In this document: positions 26,824 to 33,587 of the stretch, in pieces | Layout of the letters: every line of letters begins with the position of its first letter | How positions within the stretch are numbered: the stretch's first letter is position 1 | DNA from: Phosphoribacter sp037045055 | Lineage (GTDB): Bacteria > Actinomycetota > Actinomycetes > Actinomycetales > Dermatophilaceae | Assembly: GCA_037045055.1 (NCBI GenBank) | Contig: JBAOHJ010000001.1 | Span: 806,001 to 870,000, forward strand | Length of the DNA stretch: 64,000 nucleotides | Direction of reading: 5' to 3' | Notes under the pieces: generated by a model | Told to the model about the DNA's origin: nothing | Database searches by the model: none | The model's input: the letters and a program-made list of their open reading frames with translations, nothing else | Position numbers and translations under genes: made by a program

Positions 26824-28692
26824 ATGACCCCGGACGTCGAGCTCACGGAGATCCGCGACTTCCTCGCCCAGCACCCGCCCTTCGACACGCTGCCGGTCGA
26901 GGTGCTCGACGCGCTGCCCGGCCAGCTGCGCATCGAGTACTTCCGCCGCGGGACGTACCTGGTGGCCATCGGTCGGGACAACCACCACCTCTACGTCCTG
27001 CGCTCGGGCGCCGTCGACGTCCACGACGACCAGGGTGCCCTCGTCGACCGCGGCGAGGAGGGCACCTGCTTCGGGTCGATCACGCTGGTCAGCGGCAACC
27101 CCTCGACGATGGACGCCCTGGCCATCGAGGACTCGCTCGCCCTGGTGATGCGCGCCGAGACATTCCGCGAGCTGGGCGAGGAGCACCCCGAGTTCGCCCG
27201 GTTCTTCGACCTGCAGCGCAAGCATCGCATGGGTCAGGCGGTGGCCACCCAGCAGCTGTCGGTCACGGGCGGGCCCTACCTCAAGGCGAGGGTGCGCGAC
27301 CTGCTCACCCGGCCCCCGGTCTCGACCGCCACGACGACGACGATCGCCGAGGCGGCCAAGTCGATGGCGGTCCGCGGGATCTCTTCGCTGCTGGTCATGG
27401 ACGGATCCCGGCTGGCCGGCATCGTCACCGACCGGGATCTGCGCAACCGGGTCCTCGCCGCCGGTCGCGACCCCGGCGACCCGGTGTCGACGATCATGAC
27501 GCCCGACCCGGTGACCTCAACGGTCGAGACCCCGTCGTTCGAAGCCATGCTGGAGATGGTGCGCCGCAGCATCCACCACCTGCCGATCCTGCAGGACGGC
27601 GTCCCGGTCGGCATCATCACGACGACCGACATCATGCGCCTGGAGCGCGCCAACCCGATCAATCTCGTCGGCGACATCCGCGAGCAGCCCGACGTCGAGC
27701 GGGTGGCCGAGGTGAGCGCGCGGATCGGGTCGGTGGTCGAGGCTCTGGTGGCCCAGGACGCCTCGGCCGACGACATCGGCCGGGTGGTCACCTCGATCGG
27801 CGACGCCACCGTCCGGCGGCTGCTGGCCCTGGCCGAGAGCCACCTCGGGCCACCCCCGGTGCCGTACTGCTGGGTGACCCTCGGGTCGCGGGCGCGGTAC
27901 GAGCAAGCCCTGGCGGCCGACCAGGACAACGCCATGATCGTCGCCGACGAGCGCCAACCCGAGCACAAGCAGTACTTCCTCGACCTGGCCACGTTCGTCA
28001 CCCAGGGCCTGGTCCGGTGCGGCTACCCGCCCTGCCCGGGCGGGGTCATGGCCACCCATCCCAAGCTGCGCGCCCGCCTGACGACCTGGCACAAGGCCTT
28101 CACGGACTGGTTCACCGAGCCGACCCCGGACAACGTGCTGCAGGCGAGCATCTTCTTCGACATGCGCCCGGTGCACGGCGAGTCGAGCCTGTATGCCGCG
28201 CTGCAGCGCCATGTCCTGGCCATGGCCCCCTCGTCCAAGCGGTTCCTGGCCCACCTGGCCAAGCGCGCCGTCGAGCGCGAGCCCCCGCTGGGTTTCTTCC
28301 GGGGGTTCGTCCTGGAGCGCCACGGCGAGCATAAGGACGCCCTGGACATCAAGAAGGGCGGCATCGGCGCCGTGGTGGAGCTGGCCCGGGTGCACGCCCT
28401 GTCGGTGGGGTCCGGGGCGGTCAACACCCGAGCGCGGATCAACGCGACGGTCGCGGCCGGGGTGATGAACCTCGACCGCGGCGAGGATCTGCGCGACGCC
28501 TTCGAGTTCATCTCCTACGTCCGGCTTCGCCACCAGGCCGAGCAGGTCCGCGACGGCCGGCCGATCGACAACTTCGTGGCCCCGGACACGCTCAGCTCGT
28601 TCGACAAGCGCCACCTGCGCGAGGCCTTCGGGATCGTCCGGGCCGCGCAGGCGAGCCTCACCCATTTCTACCCGCTGACCTACATGTCCTGA
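26824..28692 (+). CDS. cNMP-binding / CBS / DUF294 nucleotidyltransferase-like protein
   Basis: 622 residues in four parts. Residues about 15-130 are a cyclic-nucleotide-binding beta-roll (YFRRGTYLVAIGRDNHHLYVL, RSGAVDVHDDQG). About 155-275 hold two CBS motifs (SLLVMDGSRLAGIVTDRDLR, LPILQDGVPVGIITTTDIMR). About 290-450 is the DUF294 nucleotidyltransferase-like domain (CWVTLGSRARYEQALAADQD and NAMIVADE, a Ser-Arg-x3-E type core). The last third is DUF294_C (KRFLAHLAKRAVEREPPLGF). Such proteins are thought to uridylylate or otherwise modify a target in response to nucleotide levels, often beside a DEDDh exonuclease gene as here. AAGGA precedes ATG at a good spacing. Targets unknown. Confidence 0.85.
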   Translation: MTPDVELTEIRDFLAQHPPFDTLPVEVLDALPGQLRIEYFRRGTYLVAIGRDNHHLYVLRSGAVDVHDDQGALVDRGEEGTCFGSITLVSGNPSTMDALAIEDSLALVMRAETFRELGEEHPEFARFFDLQRKHRMGQAVATQQLSVTGGPYLKARVRDLLTRPPVSTATTTTIAEAAKSMAVRGISSLLVMDGSRLAGIVTDRDLRNRVLAAGRDPGDPVSTIMTPDPVTSTVETPSFEAMLEMVRRSIHHLPILQDGVPVGIITTTDIMRLERANPINLVGDIREQPDVERVAEVSARIGSVVEALVAQDASADDIGRVVTSIGDATVRRLLALAESHLGPPPVPYCWVTLGSRARYEQALAADQDNAMIVADERQPEHKQYFLDLATFVTQGLVRCGYPPCPGGVMATHPKLRARLTTWHKAFTDWFTEPTPDNVLQASIFFDMRPVHGESSLYAALQRHVLAMAPSSKRFLAHLAKRAVEREPPLGFFRGFVLERHGEHKDALDIKKGGIGAVVELARVHALSVGSGAVNTRARINATVAAGVMNLDRGEDLRDAFEFISYVRLRHQAEQVRDGRPIDNFVAPDTLSSFDKRHLREAFGIVRAAQASLTHFYPLTYMS

Positions 28693-28697
28693 CCGCG

Positions 28698-29384
28698 ATG
28701 TTCCTGCGCCGAGCCACCCCCTACACCCGCCGCGACAAGCTGCTGCAGACCGTCCTGGCCGGGGCGATGCGCGACTACCTCACCGTGGCGCTGCCCGAGC
28801 CGACGACCGATGTGCGCGATCTGCGCCTGCTGGCCGTCGACGTGGAGACCACCGGCATGGACCCCCGCCGCGACGAGTTGCTCAGCGTCGGCTTCGTGCC
28901 CATCGACGGCCTGGCCGTCGACCTGTCCGGCGCTCGGCGGTTCGTCGTGCGCTCCGACCGAGCCGTCGGCCAGAGCGCGGCGATCCACGGGATCACCGAC
29001 GACGCCGTCGCTTCCGGCACGCCGCTGCTGCACGTGCTCACCGAGGTGCTCGCCGCCCTGCGCGGCCGGGTCCTGTTGGCGCACTTCACCGACATCGAGG
29101 AGGGCTTCCTCTCGGTGGGCTGCCGGCGCACCTTCGGCGCCCCCATGCCGTGCGTCCGGATCGACACCCTCGAGCTGCAACGGCGGATCATCGTGGGTCA
29201 CCGCTACGGCGAGGCACCCCCGGGCACCTTGCGCCTTTGGGCGGCCCGTCGACGCTACGGGCTGCCGGTCTACAAGGCTCACCAGGCGCTCGTCGACGCG
29301 ATCGCCTGCGGTGAGCTGTTCCTGGCCCAGGTGGCCGAGATGACCACGGCCGGCCCGGTCACCCTCAAGGACCTCGCGTCCTGA
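28698..29384 (+). CDS. 3'-5' exonuclease, DnaQ/DEDDh family
   Basis: 228 residues; exonuclease fold with motif I LLAVDVETTGMDPRRDELLS (Asp-x-Glu), motif II LAHFTDIEEGFL and motif III YKAHQALVDAIACGELFL (His-x4-Asp), so all catalytic residues of a DEDDh nuclease are present. It starts five bases after the DUF294-protein stop and is surely cotranscribed. The same pairing is known from proteobacteria, where these two genes accompany acetate/cation permease genes. There is no polymerase domain, so it is a stand-alone epsilon-like exonuclease acting on DNA or RNA. Confidence 0.85.
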   Translation: MFLRRATPYTRRDKLLQTVLAGAMRDYLTVALPEPTTDVRDLRLLAVDVETTGMDPRRDELLSVGFVPIDGLAVDLSGARRFVVRSDRAVGQSAAIHGITDDAVASGTPLLHVLTEVLAALRGRVLLAHFTDIEEGFLSVGCRRTFGAPMPCVRIDTLELQRRIIVGHRYGEAPPGTLRLWAARRRYGLPVYKAHQALVDAIACGELFLAQVAEMTTAGPVTLKDLAS

Positions 29385-29409
29385 CCCGCTGCCGACCGCG
29401 GCTGCGCCG

Positions 29410-29772
29410 TCAGGCGAGCAACCCGTGCCGGCGCAGCACCGCGTCGACGAGCTCCTTGAGCGCGGGTGTGGCCTCGACGTTGCCGTACGTGACCCTGACG
29501 CTCCCTTTGCCGCCGGCCGCGCCCGGGATCGCGGCCCGGGCTTGCTGGACGAGGTCGAAGTCCAAAGCGTGCACGGCGAAGTGGTTCTTCGCGGCGGTGA
29601 ACATGATGTAGCCCTCGAGGTAGCTGTTCGCGAACTTGTACATCGGGACGCCTCGGAACATCGTCGGCGCCGCAGCGGCACTGCGGGTCTGCACGTGCTG
29701 CCAGAACTCCCGCAGCCAGGCACGCCCCGGATCCGGCGCGGCCTCGAGGTACTCCTGCGGTGAATCGGCCAT
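29410..29772 (-). CDS. DUF1801 domain protein (YdhG-like)
   Basis: 120 residues: MADSPQEYLEAAPDPGRAWL, then APTMFRGVPMYKFANSYLEG, MFTAAKNHFAVHALDFDL and the end VTYGNVEATPALKELVDAVL. This is the DUF1801 (YdhG/CyaY-like) fold, in which a short helix pair precedes an antiparallel sheet. The biochemical role is unknown. TAGGAT six bases before ATG points to a leaderless transcript. It is convergent with the exonuclease gene (25-base gap) and separated from the upstream dehydrogenase gene by a hairpin element. Confidence 0.7.
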   Translation of the reverse strand: MADSPQEYLEAAPDPGRAWLREFWQHVQTRSAAAAPTMFRGVPMYKFANSYLEGYIMFTAAKNHFAVHALDFDLVQQARAAIPGAAGGKGSVRVTYGNVEATPALKELVDAVLRRHGLLA

Positions 29773-29815
29773 GTCGGCATCCTAGGCCGCGCGCGACGCC
29801 AGCCAGGGCAGCCGG

Positions 29816-29864
29816 CGACGCGGCATACCTGGCCGGTGGGCTCGTGGGCCGGTATGCCGCGTCG
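29816..29864. repeat. Fourteen-base inverted repeat containing GGCATACC/GGTATGCC, possible terminator
   Basis: CGACGCGGCATACC (29816-29829) and its exact reverse complement (29851-29864) flank a 21-base loop. It sits just after the stop of the 3-hydroxyacyl-CoA dehydrogenase gene and before the DUF1801 gene, the place of a terminator or mRNA-stabilising hairpin. No T-run follows. It is the longest of the GTATGCC-based hairpins in this window. Confidence 0.6.
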
Positions 29865-29870
29865 GGCCGG

Positions 29871-31643
29871 TCAGTAGTTGCGGAAACCCTTCTTCGTCTT
29901 GCGCCCGAGGTAGCCGGCCGTGACGAGGTGCTCCAGCAGCGGTGCCGGCTTGAAGCCGGGCTCGTGGAACTCGGTGTAGAGCTCGTTCTGGATGGCCAGC
30001 GACACGTCCAGGCCGACGACGTCGAGCAGCTCGAACGGGCCCATCGGGTAGCGCGTGCCGCTGCGCATCGCGGTGTCGATGTCGTCGGCGGTGGCGTAGT
30101 GGCCCTCGAGCATCCGGATGGCCTCGTTGAGGTAGGGGAACAGCAGAGCGTTGACGATGAAGCCCGACCGGTCGCCGCACTGCACCGGGTGCTTGCCGAT
30201 CTTGCGCGAGAGCGCCACCGTCGTCTCGACCACGTCGGCGTCGGTGAGCACCGTGTCGACGACCTCGATGAGCCGCATCACCTGGGCCGGGTTGAAGAAG
30301 TGCATGCCGATGACGTCGCCGGGGCGGCTGGTCTGCATGGCGCATTGGATGATCGGCAAGGACGAGGTGGTCGTGGCGAGGATCGCCCCCGGCTTGCAGA
30401 TCCGGTCGAGGTCGCGGAACAGCTCCTGCTTGACGGCCAGGTCCTCGGCGATCGCCTCGACGACGATGTCGACGTCCTTGAGGTCCTCGCGTGTCGTGGA
30501 GCCGGTCAACCGGGCCAGGACCGCGTCGGCGTCCTGCTGGGTCAGCCGGCCCTTGTCGATCATGCGCTGCTGGCCCTTGGCGATCGCGGCCGTGACGCCG
30601 TCGACCTTGTCCTGCCCGCGGGCCACGTAGACCACGTCGTAGCCGGCCTTGGCGAACACCTCGACGATGCCGGTGGCCATGGTCCCCGAGCCGACCACCC
30701 CGACCTTCTCGATGCTGCGCGGCAGCGCGGCGTCGGCGCCGATCGTGGGCGTCTGGGCGTCGGCGACGATCTCGGAGGAGCCGGGCCCGGCATACGTGTA
30801 GAACCCGCGGCCGGTCTTGCGGCCCAGCAGACCCGCGGCGATCATCTGCTTGAGGATCGGCCTGGGCGCGTGCAGCCGGTCGCCGTCGTCCTCGTACATC
30901 CGGGTCAGGACCTCGTATGCCGTGTCGAGGCCGATGAGGTCGAGGGTCAGCAGTGGGCCCATCCGCAGCCCGCAGCCCAGCTGCATGGCCGCGTCGATGT
31001 CCTCGCGGGTGGCGTACTTGTTCTCGTACATCTGCACCGCGTGGTTGAGGTAGGCGAAGGTCAGGTCGAAGACGATGAACCCGGGCCGGTCGCCGGCCGA
31101 CACGTGCTGCTTGCCGAGCTTCTCGGCGAGGGCGTGCGCGGTGTCCACGGCCTCGTTGGAGGTGATCACCGACCGGACCACCTCGACGAACGGCAGGACC
31201 GGCACCGGGTTGAAGAAGTGCATGCCGACGACGCGCGAGGGGGTCTTGGTCGCCACGGCGACCTCGATCAGCGACAGCGCGGAGGTGTTGGTAGCCAGCA
31301 CCGTGTCGGCACCGACGATGCCCTCGAGGTCGGCGAAGATGCGCTGTTTGAGCGCCAGCTGGTCGGGCACCGCCTCGATGACCAGGTCGCAGTCCTTGAC
31401 GCTGGCGAGGTCGGCGGTGAAGGTCACCCGCGCGGCCAGCGCCTCGGCCTGCGCCTGGTCCATCTTGCCCCTGGCGACCGCACGGGCGACCGAGGTGTCG
31501 ACGCGGGCCTTGGCGGGGGCGATGCCGGCGTCGTCCTTGACGACGGCGACCACCTCGATCCCGTTGCGGGCGAGGACCTCGACGATGCCGGCGCCCATGA
31601 CGCCGACCCCGACTACACCGACTTTGCTGAACTCAGGGGCCAT
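29871..31643 (-). CDS. 3-Hydroxyacyl-CoA (3-hydroxybutyryl-CoA) dehydrogenase, internally duplicated
   Basis: 590 residues built of two complete dehydrogenase units. Unit 1 (about 1-290): GVGVMGAGIVEVLARNG NAD loop, VIEAVPDQLALKQRIF, GMHFFNPVPVLPFVEVV with the catalytic His and GRKTGRGFYTYAG. Unit 2 (about 308-590): GSGTMATGIVEVFAKAG, VVEAIAEDLAVKQELF, GMHFFNPAQVMRLIEVV and GRKTKKGF. Both keep the NAD loop and the His, so both may be active. It oxidises/reduces 3-hydroxybutyryl-CoA and acetoacetyl-CoA, the second step of the ethylmalonyl-CoA pathway. No hydratase domain is attached. Possible leaderless start: CAGACT six bases before ATG. Confidence 0.88.
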   Translation of the reverse strand: MAPEFSKVGVVGVGVMGAGIVEVLARNGIEVVAVVKDDAGIAPAKARVDTSVARAVARGKMDQAQAEALAARVTFTADLASVKDCDLVIEAVPDQLALKQRIFADLEGIVGADTVLATNTSALSLIEVAVATKTPSRVVGMHFFNPVPVLPFVEVVRSVITSNEAVDTAHALAEKLGKQHVSAGDRPGFIVFDLTFAYLNHAVQMYENKYATREDIDAAMQLGCGLRMGPLLTLDLIGLDTAYEVLTRMYEDDGDRLHAPRPILKQMIAAGLLGRKTGRGFYTYAGPGSSEIVADAQTPTIGADAALPRSIEKVGVVGSGTMATGIVEVFAKAGYDVVYVARGQDKVDGVTAAIAKGQQRMIDKGRLTQQDADAVLARLTGSTTREDLKDVDIVVEAIAEDLAVKQELFRDLDRICKPGAILATTTSSLPIIQCAMQTSRPGDVIGMHFFNPAQVMRLIEVVDTVLTDADVVETTVALSRKIGKHPVQCGDRSGFIVNALLFPYLNEAIRMLEGHYATADDIDTAMRSGTRYPMGPFELLDVVGLDVSLAIQNELYTEFHEPGFKPAPLLEHLVTAGYLGRKTKKGFRNY

Positions 31644-31797
31644 AGGGCGAGTCTGACAGCCGGCCTTACCCGGGGGTAGGCGAGGGTGGCGCGACCGTGG
31701 TCACATCGCCACAGCTGCCGCCCGGTGGTCGGGGCCGCGGGCCGTGCCGGACCGCGGACCCCTTCCGGCCGAGGCCCGTCGGGCGCATGATGAGTGC

Positions 31798-32142
31798 GTG
31801 AAGCGCTACGAGGTGACCGTCCGCGTGCCCGGGATGCCGGTGACCGCGCGGGTCGTGCGGGCCCCCAGCGCGCAGGCGGCATACGCCCAGGTGCGCGATG
31901 CCTCGATGCAGCTTCGCTCGGGGCGCGCGGCCAGCGTGACGGTCCGACGGGTGGGTCGAACCAAGGTGTTCGCGGTCGGCGGGCGGGCCGGGCGCCACCT
32001 GCACTACCGGGGCCCGTTCGACGAGCCTCCCGACGACGGCCTCGCGGGAGTGCGCGAGCCGCGCCGACCGCGCCCGTCGCCCTCCTCGGCGGCGGCGCAG
32101 CTGCCCGTGCCCGGCGAGCTGGAGCCGCAGGCGCACTCCTGA
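31798..32142 (+). CDS. Small conserved hypothetical protein
   Basis: 114 residues from a GTG (VKRYEVTVRVPGMPVTARVV). The first 65 residues form a likely beta-alpha-beta unit (RAPSAQAAYAQVRDASMQLR between two strand-rich parts) ending in TKVFAVGGRAGRHLHYRG; the rest is Pro/Ser/Arg-rich and probably disordered. I do not recognise the family. It lies 29 bases before nucS on the same strand, and is divergent from the dehydrogenase gene across a 154-base gap in which I see no other gene. Coding is supported by codon bias and the absence of a better frame on either strand. Confidence 0.5.
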   Translation: MKRYEVTVRVPGMPVTARVVRAPSAQAAYAQVRDASMQLRSGRAASVTVRRVGRTKVFAVGGRAGRHLHYRGPFDEPPDDGLAGVREPRRPRPSPSSAAAQLPVPGELEPQAHS

Positions 32143-32171
32143 GGGCGACCGGGGGCCGTAGGCTGCCGCTC

Positions 32172-32866
32172 GTGCGCCTGGTGATCGCCCGCTGCCGCGT
32201 CGACTACGAGGGGCGTCTGGCCGCCCACCTGCCGCTGGCCACCCGGCTGCTGGTGGTCAAGGCCGACGGGTCGGTGCTGGTGCACAGCGACGGGGGGTCC
32301 TACAAACCGCTGAACTGGATGTCGCCGCCGTGCACGCTGGTCGAGTTCCCCCCGAGCAGGCCGAGACCGCCGCTGGTGCGAGCGCGGTCTGGGTGGTGCG
32401 GCACACCAAGTCCGGCGACGCCCTGCGGGTCGTGCTGCACGAGGTGCTCCACGACAGCGACCACGAGCTCGGGGTGGACCCGGGCCTGGTCAAGGAGGGC
32501 GTCGAGGCCCACCTGCAGGCCCTGCTCGCCGAGCACATCGACACCCTCGGGGAGGGCTGGACCCTGGTGCGCCGCGAGCACATGACCGCAATCGGCCCGG
32601 TCGACATCCTCGCCCGCGACGCCGAGCGGGGGCACGTGGCCGTCGAGATCAAGCGGCGCGGGGAGATCGACGGTGTGGAGCAGCTCACCCGCTACCTCGA
32701 CCTGCTCAACCGCGACCCGTTGCTCGCCCCGGTCAGCGGCGTGCTCGCCGCCCAGGAGATCCGGCCCCAGGCCCGCACCCTGGCCCGGGACCGCGGCATC
32801 CGCTGTGTGGTGCTCGACTACGACGCGCTGCGCGGGATCGACGACCTGGAGTCACGCCTGTTCTGA
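32172..32866 (+). pseudogene. nucS: Mismatch-specific endonuclease NucS/EndoMS, frameshifted at a C6 tract
   Basis: NucS carries out the non-canonical mismatch repair of actinobacteria. Residues 1-57 (VRLVIARCRVDYEGRLAAHL, then SDGGSYKPLNWMSPPCTLVE) are in one frame; from 32354 the next frame continues EQAETAAGASAVWVVRHTK, LGVDPGLVKEGVEAHLQALL, the catalytic core GPVDILARDAERGHVAVEIK and QLTRYLDLLNRDPLLAPV to the normal end. The break is in six C's at 32348-32353; a seventh C, or a -1 slip on C-CCC-CCG, would restore a 231-residue protein. TAGGCT seven bases before GTG is a leaderless promoter. The 3' end overlaps the convergent phosphatase gene by 15 bases. Confidence 0.85.
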
Positions 32867-33544
32867 GGGCGCCGCAGCCGGGTGTGCCGCCGCGGCCCCG
32901 CCCGCGTCGGCGAGCGAGCCCGGTGGGGGCCGCCGGAACGGGTTCCCCGGCCAGGGGCCCACCAAGCGCCACCCGTCGGCGTCCCGCTCCATGGCCACGA
33001 CCGCGCCGTTGGGCAGCACCGGGCTCGCCGTGCGCAGCGCGTCTCGGTCCGCCGCCAGCCGCGGCAGCGCCAGCGCCATCACCCCCCCGTGGCTGACCAC
33101 GAGGACGGCCTCGCCCCGGTGCCGGTCGGCCACCTCGTCGAGGGCCGCGCGCATCCGCTGCACGAGCTGGTGGCCGGACTCCCCCCCGGGCCAGCGCGCC
33201 TCGAGGTCACCGGCGAGCCACGCGGCATACCCGGCCTGGGCGACGACGTCCCACGACGCGCCCTCCAAGGACCCCGCGGCGAACTCGTGCACCCCGTCGA
33301 TCACCGAGGACGGCACGCCCAGCGCCTGCGCCACGACCTCGCCGGTCTGGACGGCTCGACGCAGCTGGCTGGTGTAGACCACGGCCAGCCGGTGGGGCCG
33401 AAGCCGGTCGGCCAGCGCGGCGGCCTGCTCGCGCCCCAGGTCGGTCAGCGTGCCGCCGGCGTCGGTGAGGACGTTGGCGACGGCATACCGGGCCTGACCG
33501 TGCCGCGCGACGAACACCCGGGCCGGGCACTGCAGATCGCTCAC
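32852..33544 (-). CDS. Histidine phosphatase (phosphoglycerate-mutase-like) family protein
   Basis: 230 residues from GTG (VSDLQCPARVFVARHGQARY). The phospho-His loop ARHGQA, LGREQAAALADRLRPHRLAV, YTSQLRRAVQTGEVVAQALG, the acid EFAAGSLEG and the second His in VLVVSHGGVMALALPRLA are all in place for a two-His-core phosphatase such as an alpha-ribazole phosphatase or broad-specificity enzyme. The C-terminal tail is Ala/Pro-rich. Next door are B12-using genes, so a cobalamin-pathway role (CobC-like) is conceivable, yet unproven. A perfect 14-base palindrome CTCACTCGAGTGAG spans the start codon. Confidence 0.78.
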   Translation of the reverse strand: MSDLQCPARVFVARHGQARYAVANVLTDAGGTLTDLGREQAAALADRLRPHRLAVVYTSQLRRAVQTGEVVAQALGVPSSVIDGVHEFAAGSLEGASWDVVAQAGYAAWLAGDLEARWPGGESGHQLVQRMRAALDEVADRHRGEAVLVVSHGGVMALALPRLAADRDALRTASPVLPNGAVVAMERDADGWRLVGPWPGNPFRRPPPGSLADAGGAAAAHPAAAPSEQA

Positions 33545-33553
33545 TCGAGTGAG
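33540..33553. promoter_or_regulatory. Perfect 14-bp palindrome over the phosphatase start
   Basis: CTCACTCGAGTGAG is self-complementary and covers the GTG start of the histidine phosphatase gene, next to a GTATGCC copy and 35 bases from the end of ecm. It could be an operator or a chance word; no matching half-site was seen nearby. Confidence 0.25.
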
Positions 33554-33587
33554 TATGCCGCGTGCCGGCGTCGGCGCGGCCGGGTGG

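Noticed and set aside
29760..31679. Long open frame on the plus strand opposite the 3-hydroxyacyl-CoA dehydrogenase
   Set aside because: Antisense shadow; the minus-strand gene has all catalytic motifs.
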